Part shown: positions 1 through 8,603 of the stretch, one piece after another
Position numbering within the stretch: position 1 is the first letter of the stretch
Layout: each line of letters starts with the position of its first letter
From: Chryseobacterium herbae
GTDB lineage: Bacteria > Bacteroidota > Bacteroidia > Flavobacteriales > Weeksellaceae
DNA: 64,000 nt
Reading direction: 5' to 3'
Assembly: GCF_025154075.1 (NCBI RefSeq)
Contig: NZ_JAOAMU010000007.1
Coordinates: 56,812 to 120,811 of the forward strand
Notes under the pieces: model-generated
Seen by the model: only the letters and a program-made list of their open reading frames with translations
Told to the model about the DNA's origin: nothing
Database searches by the model: none
Position numbers and translations under genes: made by a program

Positions 1-7
1 TATTTGT

Positions 8-478
8 TTAAAGCAATGGTGATTCGTAGAGCCATTCCACAAATGTTTCAGTTCCATCGATTTTTCCTCTGAATGAACCTTTTGCTTTCATCGTTGGAGA
101 ATTAGCACTTAAGTAATCATTAAAAACAAGCTGATTTTGGTAATTCTGTTCGGCTTTGGTACATTCTTCAGAATTTAGGTCTATACTTGATAAATTTTCA
201 AAAGATTTATTTTTTCTCTGGTCTGCATATTCAGAGGGGTGGGTGATTTTTGTCTCTTTAGCTGTTGCTAGCCAGTAAAGCCAGTACATCCAGATTTCTT
301 GACCCAGTAGCAAAATATTTTCAGGTAATAAGGTGAGAAGATACTCATCTGTCCAATCGTTTTGATCTTCTGAGAAAATATTTACAAAATAACAGGGTTT
401 CCCATTAAAGTCTGCCATGCCTTCAATAACAGTCATGTCCCAGTAATTATCAATGCTATATACTTTTTCTTTCATCAC
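8..478 (-). CDS. hypothetical protein
   Basis: A complete 156-residue reading frame that I do not recognise. It has no signal peptide or membrane segment, so it is probably cytoplasmic. It is rich in Trp and Tyr in the middle (residues about 58-72, containing EIWMYWLYWLA) and acidic overall, which resembles small globular Bacteroidota proteins of immunity or DUF type, but no named family is clear. The start is a double ATG at 478/475. The gene ends eight bases inside the window edge, so its downstream neighbour cannot be seen. It is separated by about 180 bp from the next minus-strand gene. Confidence 0.6.
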   Translation of the reverse strand: MMKEKVYSIDNYWDMTVIEGMADFNGKPCYFVNIFSEDQNDWTDEYLLTLLPENILLLGQEIWMYWLYWLATAKETKITHPSEYADQRKNKSFENLSSIDLNSEECTKAEQNYQNQLVFNDYLSANSPTMKAKGSFRGKIDGTETFVEWLYESPLL

Positions 479-657
479 TAAAGGTTAAATTTTAAGCTGG
501 TCATATGGAGCTATTTGAGCGTATAATAGCTTCATATTAAGCATTCTATTTTTTATAAATATAGCTACAAAATATAAATCCACGGCATTTAAAAACACCG
601 TGGAAATTTTTTAATAAAACGATAAGCAGCTATCTGCTCCTCATTTTTAAAGTAATT

Positions 658-2193
658 CTATCCTTTATGATAAGGACATCCCGAAGCCGCATTGGCTGTT
701 TCAACAGCGTCGCCTGCAGTGGTAGGTTTACAGTCAAAGAACTGCTCTTCTATCACACGTCTTTGGTCTTCAGGGATATCTTCTAATTTACGAAGTGTAT
801 TGACCTGGATGTGGGGCCAGCTTGTCGTTCCACCATCATTTCCGAAATCAAATTCGAAAAATACAATTTGCTCATATTGCAGCTGAAGAATTTCTTTTCC
901 ATCTTCAATCACGGTTTCGATCCACAGACGGAAATCCACTTCAACGGTAGGAACAAAACGGTTGACAAACGGAACATTTAAAATTCCTCCCTGAGCACCG
1001 GTCTTCATTTTTGAGGACATCTGAACAAGGACGTAGTTGGTCACATTTTGTCCGCTTAAAGTATCTCTAAGACGTAAATCCGGTCGTACGGAATATGGAT
1101 ATAAATCATTGGCAAGGATTCGTTGTGTGTAAATTTTATTGGAACCTTTGTCATTGTGATCATTTAGTTTTTCATGAACCCACGCTGGTGCCGGCTGATC
1201 CAGATCGATGGGGTGTGTAGCACTTGCACCCGCTCCGCCCATGGTTTGTGAAATCGCAAGATGATCAGTCTGCCAGGCAGCATTGCCGTATGGGAACTTT
1301 GGAGAACCATTGATTAAGTAATTGTTACCGTCCGGTGCAATATCTCCCAGTAAAGTAATGGTGCTGCCATGAGGAATAACACCGCTTCTTGAAATAGAGT
1401 AGTCAGGAATAAAATAAGGACCTTTTATACCGTCTCCCGGCTTGAGTTCCTGAGCAGGAATAATCTCATAATATTCCTGTCCCGGTTGCAGTTCACTTAA
1501 AAGGATATACTTTTTATGATTCTCATCTGCAGATATCTGAACCAAAGGCTCATCTCTGTATTCTCCAGTATATCCGTAATTTTTAAAGTCCTCGTCAGAA
1601 AATGCGTGAATACCACGGTCTTTCTCAATCGATTCTTTGGTAGCAGCATGATTGTAGACATCACTCAGCCATAAATACATTCCGTTTTCCTCATGAATAG
1701 AGGCATACTGTAAATCCGGTTTTCCTGCATCTTTATTGACACTTTTAATGGTCTGCTCATATTTTACAGCTCCACAGAATAACTCACTGGCGCCACCACG
1801 GTTACGGACACCGCCGGGAACCAGAGAAAATGTCAGCTTTTCGATATATTCTTCACAGTCGAAGCTGAATTTTCCGGGAATCGTTCCGGAATTCGTGCCG
1901 GGTGAAGGCATAATCGTTGTATGGATTCCGCCTGCCAATGATGGTTTCCCTATATTTTGATTGTAATTGGCGTTATAGCTTACCCATGTGCCATCCAGCG
2001 CTGCCAGCACTCCATAATCCACATTGTTGGCTATTTCCTGCAGGTTTTCTTCCTTAAAAGGCAAGACAGGATCATCGATGAGAAGTTTGGAGTATCCGTC
2101 CATCACTTGTGCCAGACTACCCTGGTTGTCACCTGAACTCTTGCGGAGTAATTCACTTCCTTTTTCAGAACTTTCTTTTTTACGTTTAAGCAT
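658..2193 (-). CDS. conserved hypothetical, possibly heme-binding beta-barrel type
   Basis: A 511-residue soluble protein without signal peptide. The first about 45 residues are charged and low in complexity. After that comes a segment with GTWVSYN near residue 68 and an IHTTIMPSPGT motif near residue 92, which loosely resembles nitrobindin/FABP-like heme-binding beta-barrels. The protein ends in a Cys-Pro-Tyr-His tail (CPYHKG), a possible metal or heme ligand. The function assignment is an inference from weak resemblance; the reading frame itself is long and convincing. It stands alone, with 655 bp of upstream non-coding DNA and no partner enzyme next to it. Confidence 0.5.
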   Translation of the reverse strand: MLKRKKESSEKGSELLRKSSGDNQGSLAQVMDGYSKLLIDDPVLPFKEENLQEIANNVDYGVLAALDGTWVSYNANYNQNIGKPSLAGGIHTTIMPSPGTNSGTIPGKFSFDCEEYIEKLTFSLVPGGVRNRGGASELFCGAVKYEQTIKSVNKDAGKPDLQYASIHEENGMYLWLSDVYNHAATKESIEKDRGIHAFSDEDFKNYGYTGEYRDEPLVQISADENHKKYILLSELQPGQEYYEIIPAQELKPGDGIKGPYFIPDYSISRSGVIPHGSTITLLGDIAPDGNNYLINGSPKFPYGNAAWQTDHLAISQTMGGAGASATHPIDLDQPAPAWVHEKLNDHNDKGSNKIYTQRILANDLYPYSVRPDLRLRDTLSGQNVTNYVLVQMSSKMKTGAQGGILNVPFVNRFVPTVEVDFRLWIETVIEDGKEILQLQYEQIVFFEFDFGNDGGTTSWPHIQVNTLRKLEDIPEDQRRVIEEQFFDCKPTTAGDAVETANAASGCPYHKG

Positions 2194-2317
2194 GATATAT
2201 CGTTTTTATGGTTATTAATAAATGGGTTCGAAAATTGGATCCGGTAAGCATTTTTGAGGCAGAGGCAGACACGTCGAAATAATAATCGTCGTTGTTGATT
2301 ATACTCATCATAATCAT
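2186..2317 (-). CDS. possible 43-residue leader ORF overlapping the next gene
   Basis: A short frame starts at an ATG cluster (2317) and stops eight bases inside the start of the 511-residue gene (its ATG is at 2193-2191, this TAA at 2188-2186). The predicted peptide contains SIINNDDYYFDVSASASKML. The overlap would allow translational coupling. There is no clear ribosome site and I know no homologue, so it may be chance. Confidence 0.2.
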   Translation of the reverse strand: MIMMSIINNDDYYFDVSASASKMLTGSNFRTHLLITIKTIYHA

Positions 2318-2848
2318 TTCGTTAAAACTTGAAGGTTTAAGTATCTTCAGTGTTTCATCACGGAGAAGTAATTATACCGGGAGAGCTGTACCTGTCAGAC
2401 TTTTCGGGATACCGTTTTAGAATCCATCTCCTTTTTCAGAAATGGCTGATTGTTTTCTAAGCGATCCATAATTTTCAGTTTTTGTTTACTCAAAATTACT
2501 CAGAATGTGGTACATGTCATTCAGTATTTCTACTTAATTTAAATTTGAATATGTTGAAATATTTTAAAAAAAAGCTATTGTTTGAAGTGATTTTGGCGCT
2601 TTTTGTTTTCACATAATTTAGAATTATTTTAAATAGAAGAACTTGGATTTGGAATATGTTTCTTCAGTTTTCCTTTGTTTAGATGAACTATTCTCTGCAT
2701 TAGCTATTCAAAAATGACACATTGAATTGCCATTAAACAAAAAAGAGAAAACGTAAATTACATTTTCTCTTTTTTGGGTGTCAATTTATTTCAGGTTTAC
2801 AGCCAATAGAAGATTGGTTTTGTATCAGACTGTCATGTTAATCCGTGG
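2194..2848. other. non-coding gap between two minus-strand genes
   Basis: About 655 bp. Apart from the short possible ORF at 2186-2317 and the terminator near 2740-2776 I see no gene. The middle (2400-2700) is AT-rich without a recognisable repeat. Confidence 0.6.
2739..2776 (-). terminator. bidirectional hairpin terminator
   Basis: A long AT-rich stem (AAAAAAGAGAAAA pairing with TTTTCTCTTTTTT around a loop of about 9 nt) lies about 75 bp beyond the stop of the AlgX-like gene on the minus strand. It carries poly-T on both strands. Confidence 0.7.
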
Positions 2849-3913
2849 CTATTGTCCATTATTTTTAATGCGAAGTAAAATTTCATCTGCCATTATTTTG
2901 TTTGCCTTGGGAGTCCAGTGGGTGTCATCATAATAGTAAATATCCTTTATTCCGCTGTTTATTTTCTCAGTTAATATTTTTTTACTTTCTATATAGATGT
3001 ATTTTTTCTCCTGTTTTTGCATAAGTGAGAAAAACACTGGGTTTATCAGATCATTTTTATCTTTAATAAAGTTATAGTAAAGGTCATACTTATCCGGTGC
3101 TATCAAAACAATAAGTTTAATATTTTTTTTGCTCAGTTTATCACTTAAGGTATTTAAAGCATGATTGAGAAGCTGTATGCTGCCTTCGTTGTTGTTCGCC
3201 GTTAAAGCATTGTAATCATCATCGTAAAACAATAATCGATTGCTACCATTGGAAAAAAGCTGGTCGTTTGTCATAGGATAGCTATAGACATTTTTTATAT
3301 GCTTTTTACCTGAAAGAAAAGCTCCTGCATTCAGTAGAAATGACAGAGATTGGTTTGAAAAGAAAGTGTGACTGGGTCCTTTTTGCTCTTCCTTTGCCCC
3401 GTGTACCGCTGTTTTCTTCTGGTTTAATTCCTTATTTATTTCGGTTAATGTAGTCTTTTCAATAGGTGCGGTGGGTAAAACTCTTTCAACAATTTCTCTT
3501 TCAACACTTTCCAGGACTACATATTCTATTTTATATTCATCAAAAAAGCCATCATCAACAAACTCCGACAAAGTTTGAAAAGGATTTTTGGAAAAGTGTC
3601 TGTCGATATGCAATGTTGATGCTTCCTGGGCAATATAATTGTTGTATCCAAGGGGACCAAATTCTGAAAAAGAATCTCCTATCGTTAATACTTTAAATGA
3701 TTTATTTTGAGGGTTCTCCGAAAGAGTCACATATTTTTTTTCAGGAGCCGTTATTTCTTTATCCAGATTCTTTCTATAATTTGGATAAAGGTCAGGAATA
3801 TAGGCTAATCTCAATAAATCTCCTTTGTGCAGTGGATAAAAAGCTACTGAAATGAAAAATATAATAAAATAAGGTATAACGAATTTTGCTACACTGTAAA
3901 TCAACTGTTTCAT
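2849..3913 (-). CDS. AlgX/AlgJ-like SGNH acetyltransferase partner
   Basis: 354 residues with an N-terminal membrane anchor (about residues 8-26) and an extracytoplasmic SGNH-hydrolase-like domain. The nucleophile region is IGDSFSEFG (Asp80, Ser81), and the C-terminal catalytic pair lies in YYDDTHW (Asp329/Asp330, His332). This is the arrangement of AlgJ/AlgX/DHHW proteins, which transfer acetyl groups to exported polysaccharide. It follows the MBOAT gene by 5 bp, so the two are co-transcribed: the MBOAT protein moves acetyl across the membrane and this protein probably places it on a surface glycan. The glycan is unknown, since no polysaccharide synthesis genes are in view. Confidence 0.75.
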   Translation of the reverse strand: MKQLIYSVAKFVIPYFIIFFISVAFYPLHKGDLLRLAYIPDLYPNYRKNLDKEITAPEKKYVTLSENPQNKSFKVLTIGDSFSEFGPLGYNNYIAQEASTLHIDRHFSKNPFQTLSEFVDDGFFDEYKIEYVVLESVEREIVERVLPTAPIEKTTLTEINKELNQKKTAVHGAKEEQKGPSHTFFSNQSLSFLLNAGAFLSGKKHIKNVYSYPMTNDQLFSNGSNRLLFYDDDYNALTANNNEGSIQLLNHALNTLSDKLSKKNIKLIVLIAPDKYDLYYNFIKDKNDLINPVFFSLMQKQEKKYIYIESKKILTEKINSGIKDIYYYDDTHWTPKANKIMADEILLRIKNNGQ

Positions 3914-3918
3914 AACTT

Positions 3919-5346
3919 CTAAAATTCAAAATAAATAAATTGCTGCTCCTTTCCGGCAAAACAAAAAATAGATATGGCAATGATGTGGTAAAAGATATAT
4001 CGCCATTTGCTGTTCCAGTTGCTCCCTATTGTCTTTATAGCAAAGTTCTCTTCACGGCCTAACCATTCGATCCAGACGAAAAACACAATAAGAATAGCGA
4101 TTTTTCCGGCGGAAATGGTAGGAATTGCAAAAAGAGAATAGGAAAACATATGATAGAGGTACGAAAAAGCATCACCAACATTTTCTGCTCTGAAGAAAAC
4201 CCAGGCTAAAACCGTTAATCCAAAAGTCACCAACATGCCTGTAAGTTCCCGTAGGCTCGGAAAACGCCTTCCTTTAGCAACGATATCTAAATTGTTCCTG
4301 TTGGAATTGGTTAATAAAAGAGGAAGAAAATAGATGGCATTAAGAGCACCCCAAACGATGAAAGTCCAATTGGCGCCATGCCAGAAACCACTCAGAAGAA
4401 ATATGATGAATGTATTTCGTATTTTCATACCAATGCCTTGCTTGCTTCCTCCCAGCGGAATATATACATAGTCTTTAAACCAGGACGATAAAGAAATATG
4501 CCATCTTCTCCAGAATTCTGCAATATCTCTTGAAAAATAAGGATATGAGAAATTCTTCAAAAGTTCAATGCCAAATAATCTGGCTGTTCCCAGTGCGATG
4601 TCTGAATAACCGGAAAAATCACAGTAGATCTGAAATGCAAAAAGTACAGCGGCTACTGCAAGATCACTTCCTGTATGCGCCTGGGGAGAGCTGAACACTT
4701 CATTCACCAATACGGCACAGTTATCGGCTATGACAATTTTTTTAAATAATCCCCATAAAATTTGCTTCAGCCCGTCAATACTTTGTTCGTAATTCAACAC
4801 TCTGGTTTTTTTTATCTGGGGAAGCAGGTGGGTGGCTCTTTCAATGGGTCCGGCTACTAACAATGGGAAGAAGCTTACAAAAAGAGCATAGTTTGAAAAG
4901 TTTTTTTCAGGTTCTATTCGTCCTTTATATACATCTACCACATAGGATACTCCATGGAAGGTATAGAATGATATTCCAACAGGCAGAATGACATTAATCG
5001 TCATGGGGTTTACTTTAAACCCAAATTCAGAAAGGGCCTGTACAAAACTTTCAGTAAAGAAATTATAATATTTAAATACACCTAAAAGCCCTACATTGAT
5101 AATAATACTTATCCAAAGCCATAGTTTTTTGCGTTTTGTCTGATGAATTTTAATTCCGGAAAAAAAATCCAGTAATGTAGAAAACAGAAGTAAAAATAAA
5201 AAGCGCCAATCCCAACATGCATAGAAAAAATAACTGGCAACCAAAAGTAAAAGATTCTGAGTAGACAACTTTCTGGGCGATAAATACCAATATAAAAGAT
5301 ATACAATAGGTAAAAATATTGCAAAACTGAAAGAATTAAATAACAT
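3919..5346 (-). CDS. MBOAT family O-acyltransferase (AlgI/DltB-like)
   Basis: 475 residues with about ten or more membrane segments. The MBOAT signature is present: RRWHISLSSWF (His283) and the catalytic histidine in SGFWHGANWTF (His323). Length and motifs fit AlgI/PatA-type membrane O-acyltransferases, which pass acetyl groups from the cytoplasm to a periplasmic partner. It is the first gene of a two-gene operon with the AlgX-like gene 5 bp downstream. The missing biosynthetic neighbours mean the acceptor (capsule, exopolysaccharide or peptidoglycan) cannot be told from the window. Confidence 0.9.
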   Translation of the reverse strand: MLFNSFSFAIFLPIVYLLYWYLSPRKLSTQNLLLLVASYFFYACWDWRFLFLLLFSTLLDFFSGIKIHQTKRKKLWLWISIIINVGLLGVFKYYNFFTESFVQALSEFGFKVNPMTINVILPVGISFYTFHGVSYVVDVYKGRIEPEKNFSNYALFVSFFPLLVAGPIERATHLLPQIKKTRVLNYEQSIDGLKQILWGLFKKIVIADNCAVLVNEVFSSPQAHTGSDLAVAAVLFAFQIYCDFSGYSDIALGTARLFGIELLKNFSYPYFSRDIAEFWRRWHISLSSWFKDYVYIPLGGSKQGIGMKIRNTFIIFLLSGFWHGANWTFIVWGALNAIYFLPLLLTNSNRNNLDIVAKGRRFPSLRELTGMLVTFGLTVLAWVFFRAENVGDAFSYLYHMFSYSLFAIPTISAGKIAILIVFFVWIEWLGREENFAIKTIGSNWNSKWRYIFYHIIAISIFCFAGKEQQFIYFEF

Positions 5347-5677
5347 TTTTTATATGATTTATTTAAATTTAAAGAGTGTTTTTACTCCATTTAAAGCAAC
5401 AAAACTGTAAGGATTAAAAATTAAAAAAGTTCCCTAAATAGAGAACTATAAATTCGAGTGCGAATATATAAAATAAATGGCAAAAACAGGAATTCGAAAG
5501 GCTAATTTTCTATGTTTTATGTAATGTAGGTGCGGTTTTTTAACCATCAATACAAATAGAACGAATGGAATTACTGATCATTTGGTGGGCTGCTATTCCT
5601 TGCAAAAAGACCAAGTATTTAAATGTGAAATTCTTCCTGTTCATTGGATGGAAAGCTGTAAGCTGTTTTGATAAAAA

Positions 5678-5702
5678 ATCCGGAGCTACAAAGACTCCGG
5701 AT
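5678..5702 (-). terminator. hairpin terminator
   Basis: ATCCGGAG pairs with CTCCGGAT around a 9-nt loop. The T-run is on the minus strand, so it would end transcripts coming from the small lipoprotein gene. Confidence 0.65.
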
Positions 5703-5766
5703 CAAAAAAACATTGGATAAAAAGGATAAAACGACTATTTTGTGAGTAAGCATGAATCATGAATCT

Positions 5767-5801
5767 AGACATCAGACATCAGGGGTCAGATTTCAGATCT
5801 G
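5767..5801. repeat. heptamer tandem repeat (AGACATC family)
   Basis: Five consecutive 7-mers: AGACATC twice, then AGGGGTC, AGATTTC, AGATCTG. The same heptamers recur at 24878-24926. Confidence 0.7.
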
Positions 5802-5857
5802 TTTTGGGATACGAGTTCCGAGATTCAAAACAGCAATTGTCAACTAGCAACTATGTT

Positions 5858-5905
5858 ACTCTAAAACTCTAAAACTCTAAAACTCTAAAACTCTCCGACT
5901 CTCAA
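5858..5905. repeat. octamer tandem repeat ACTCTAAA
   Basis: Four exact copies of ACTCTAAA in a row, followed by two degenerate copies (ACTCTCCG, ACTCTCAA). Perfect 8-bp periodicity over 48 bp in non-coding DNA. Confidence 0.85.
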
Positions 5906-6067
5906 ACCCAAACCCGTACCCCATAACAATATTCAACCCTTCCGGCTGCATCGTACAGCGGTTTATGGTATTGAAAATGATAAAGAATGATAGGATTTAT
6001 GGGTAGGTTCCTGCATTAGTTTGCAGGGGAATCATCAGTTGAGAAAGCTGATGAATAGGGTAGTGGC

Positions 6068-6466
6068 TTATTTATATTTAATAAAAGTAGCCAGTACTTT
6101 TTTAGTTTTGATGTTGGTGCTTATAGATCCGCCGCTGTACATATTATTTTTACTGCCGTTTTTCGTGCTTCCGAAATCACTTTTCTGACTTCCAGTAACT
6201 TCTTCCGTCAGTTTCATGATAACGCCGTCTGCCCCTTGCGCTTTCCCCAGTTCAATGACTTTTTGCTGTATGGAATTTAGGGAATTAAATCCCTGACCTA
6301 CATCTGTTGTTCCCATTACTTCATGCTCTTTTTTTACATCGGCGGCATCGAAATACACATCTACATTCTGCGTCGGTGAATATGTTTTTCCGAAATAAGA
6401 AGGGGTACATGAGGTAGCAGCAGCCAGCGCGAAGATTCCAATAGATTGGATGAATAATTTTTTCAT
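6068..6466 (-). CDS. small secreted lipoprotein
   Basis: 132 residues. The N-terminus is a lipoprotein signal with the lipobox ALAAATSC at about residues 13-20, so it is predicted to be anchored in an envelope membrane. The mature part includes a region with VIELGKAQGADGVIMKL, like small YbjQ-like or DUF4156-like lipoproteins in which a short alpha/beta unit follows the lipid anchor; I cannot name the family with certainty. It lies 57 bp downstream of the LytTR regulator gene in the same direction and may be co-transcribed with it. Confidence 0.65.
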   Translation of the reverse strand: MKKLFIQSIGIFALAAATSCTPSYFGKTYSPTQNVDVYFDAADVKKEHEVMGTTDVGQGFNSLNSIQQKVIELGKAQGADGVIMKLTEEVTGSQKSDFGSTKNGSKNNMYSGGSISTNIKTKKVLATFIKYK

Positions 6467-6523
6467 TGTTTTGAATTGTAAATTAAAATTGTTAGATTTT
6501 TATGTTGTTGGTTATTAATTTGT

Positions 6524-7273
6524 TTATCGAATGGGGTCAATGGGTCCGGGCTCTTCTCTGCCTTTATTGGTGAGTACTTTGTCCATCATCTGGGTCATAA
6601 AAGTATCGCGGTACGTTTGTCCGATCGGGATCTGGTTTTTCGTAAACTCCAGCTGTACCGTATTCCCCTGGATCATGATGATAAATGGAACCGCAATAAT
6701 AAAGGATTTATGGATCCGTTTGAAACGGTCAGTCGGCAGTTTTTCTTCCAGGCCTCCGATATTCAGAAGAGCCATAATCTGTTCACCGTCCTTCGTGTGG
6801 AAGCAGACATATTTTCCCTTTCCTTCAATATAGACCATGTCATTGATTTTAATCTTCAAAAGCTTGCCTTTGTACTCCGTTTTAACAAGGATGAAATCTT
6901 CCGTTTCTGTTTTAGGAGCTGAAACTGTTTCCTGTGCACGCTGTACAGCCATAAGAAATCTTGGGAAAAAGATAGGCTTCAGCAGATAATCCACTACATG
7001 ATGATCAAATCCGTCAAGAGCATATTCTCTGAAAGCGGTGGTAAGGATGACTTTGTACCGGCCGTTCAAAACCTTAAGTAATTCTATTCCCGACAAACCC
7101 GGCATCTGGATATCCAGAAAAATAAGGTCAACTTCCGTGCTGTTCAGCAATTGTAATGCTTCTGCAGGATTGGTGGCGGTGCCTGCAAGTTTCAGAAATG
7201 GAGTCTGTTCAATATGCAGGGTGAGCAGTTCGATGGCATGAGCCTCGTCGTCTACAACAATACAGTTCATCAT
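6524..7273 (-). CDS. LytTR family response regulator
   Basis: 249 residues. Residues 1-120 form a receiver domain with the acidic pair Asp8/Asp9, phospho-acceptor Asp54 in LIFLDIQMPG, the Thr pair in ILTTA and Lys99 in LLKP. Residues about 135-235 form a LytTR DNA-binding domain (DMVYIEGKGKYVCFHT, RFKRIHKSFII). It is a cytoplasmic transcription regulator paired with the kinase whose stop lies 3 bp upstream. ATG codons at 7273 and 7270 are both possible starts. Targets are unknown; the lipoprotein downstream is a candidate. Confidence 0.93.
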   Translation of the reverse strand: MMNCIVVDDEAHAIELLTLHIEQTPFLKLAGTATNPAEALQLLNSTEVDLIFLDIQMPGLSGIELLKVLNGRYKVILTTAFREYALDGFDHHVVDYLLKPIFFPRFLMAVQRAQETVSAPKTETEDFILVKTEYKGKLLKIKINDMVYIEGKGKYVCFHTKDGEQIMALLNIGGLEEKLPTDRFKRIHKSFIIAVPFIIMIQGNTVQLEFTKNQIPIGQTYRDTFMTQMMDKVLTNKGREEPGPIDPIR

Positions 7274-7276
7274 AAT

Positions 7277-8326
7277 TTATAGATTAATGATAATTTCGTT
7301 TAAATAATAATTTTCATCTTCCTTGATGGTAAAAGTATGCTTGATCCCGTACATCAGTTGCAGTCGCTGTTGTACATTGTTCAGACCTATTCCCTTGGAA
7401 GGTTCTTTAGGGCCTGTTTTCTTTTTATTGCTCACGAGGAAGCATATTTTACTTTTCGTAGCAATCAGTTCAATAGATACCTGGTTTTTCTCATCGTTCA
7501 GATCACCATGTTTAAACGCATTTTCGACAAGGGTGACAAAGGCCAGAACCGGAATGTAAGCATCATTCGCCTGGATATCCTCGTAATATTTAATCTTCAG
7601 ATTATGACTAAATCTGATCTGGTTCATCTCAATCACTTTTTTCATATGTTCCACTTCCAGCGCCAGCGGAACCGTTCCCAATTCTCCCCAGTCGTCAAGG
7701 GCATAGCTCATAATTTCAGAAAGCAGGTGTACAGCATGAGCGGCTTCAGGGCTGCTTCTAAGGGTTTTAGTATAAATAAAACTCAGTGAGTTAAAAAGAA
7801 AATGAGGATTGATCTGATATTTGATTGCAGCAAGCTCTGCCCTGAGTTTTTCCTTTTCCAGTTCCTCTTTATGCTTGCGCATTTCATTGGATGTAATGAG
7901 TGTAGCCACGAAATACGATATTAATATAATAAAGCAGTCCAGAACCGCAGCCGTGATAAAAAACGTTTTTGGAGAAACATAATTGGTGCTTTTGGGATCA
8001 GGTTTTATAATCGCGAAATTCCAAACATATTCATAGGCAGTAAGCACTATAAAAAGCAGCAGGCACTGTGGAATGATTTTTTTCCAGTTTCTGCTCCTGA
8101 TCAGCGGAATAATCAGATGATAAATCAGGATATAGTAAACAATGGTTCCCTTAATGATGGTAAGAATAAAATTGACATACAACTGAGTTCCGATTCCAAA
8201 CTGTTTCATCGTGGTCTCAAGTCCCTGAAGTCTGACGAGAAACAGAAATACTGCGATATTCCATGCTGTGTACAACATAAGGATGACCAGAATCTGTTTC
8301 CATTGCTTTTTGACCGTCTCTAACAT
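7277..8326 (-). CDS. LytS-type membrane sensor histidine kinase
   Basis: 349 residues: four membrane helices (about 12-30, 50-72, 85-103, 121-145), a short coiled linker, then the His_kinase/HATPase module. The phospho-acceptor is His175 in YQINPHFLFNS, and the ATP-binding N-box is in VENAFKHG. There is no recognisable extracytoplasmic sensor domain, so the ligand is probably sensed within the membrane. It is the first gene of an operon with the LytTR regulator, 3 bp apart. Confidence 0.93.
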   Translation of the reverse strand: MLETVKKQWKQILVILMLYTAWNIAVFLFLVRLQGLETTMKQFGIGTQLYVNFILTIIKGTIVYYILIYHLIIPLIRSRNWKKIIPQCLLLFIVLTAYEYVWNFAIIKPDPKSTNYVSPKTFFITAAVLDCFIILISYFVATLITSNEMRKHKEELEKEKLRAELAAIKYQINPHFLFNSLSFIYTKTLRSSPEAAHAVHLLSEIMSYALDDWGELGTVPLALEVEHMKKVIEMNQIRFSHNLKIKYYEDIQANDAYIPVLAFVTLVENAFKHGDLNDEKNQVSIELIATKSKICFLVSNKKKTGPKEPSKGIGLNNVQQRLQLMYGIKHTFTIKEDENYYLNEIIINL

Positions 8327-8575
8327 TTAATTCCTTCTTTTATTTAATGGTTTGGTTTGGTTGAATTTTTGAGTAAAAAATTTTATATAAATAATACTTA
8401 ATCGATTATTAAAATTACAACAATTCTCTTTTTGACACTGCAATATTAGTTCTTATCATAGCAATGCTAAAATATATTCCACCAATAGCTTTATTAGCGG
8501 CATCAATCATGGGATTGTAGCAACTTTATGGATTTAATGAGGAAATGAACTCAGATGTTGAGAAAAAGTCAAGAC

Positions 8576-8603
8576 ATAAAAAAAGCAGAGATCAACTCTC
8601 TGC
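8576..8603 (-). terminator. terminator overlapping the end of the efflux gene
   Basis: GCAGAG/CTCTCTGC stem followed on the minus strand by a run of seven T. The stem lies partly inside the last codons of the MFS gene. Confidence 0.7.

Larger units (their letters stand above)
5347..6067. other. non-coding gap with tandem heptamers and octamers
   Basis: About 720 bp without a convincing gene. It holds a minus-strand hairpin terminator (5678-5702), a short run of AGACATC-type heptamers (5767-5801), and an octamer array (5858-5905). The left 300 bp is the AT-rich upstream region of the MBOAT operon. Confidence 0.7.
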
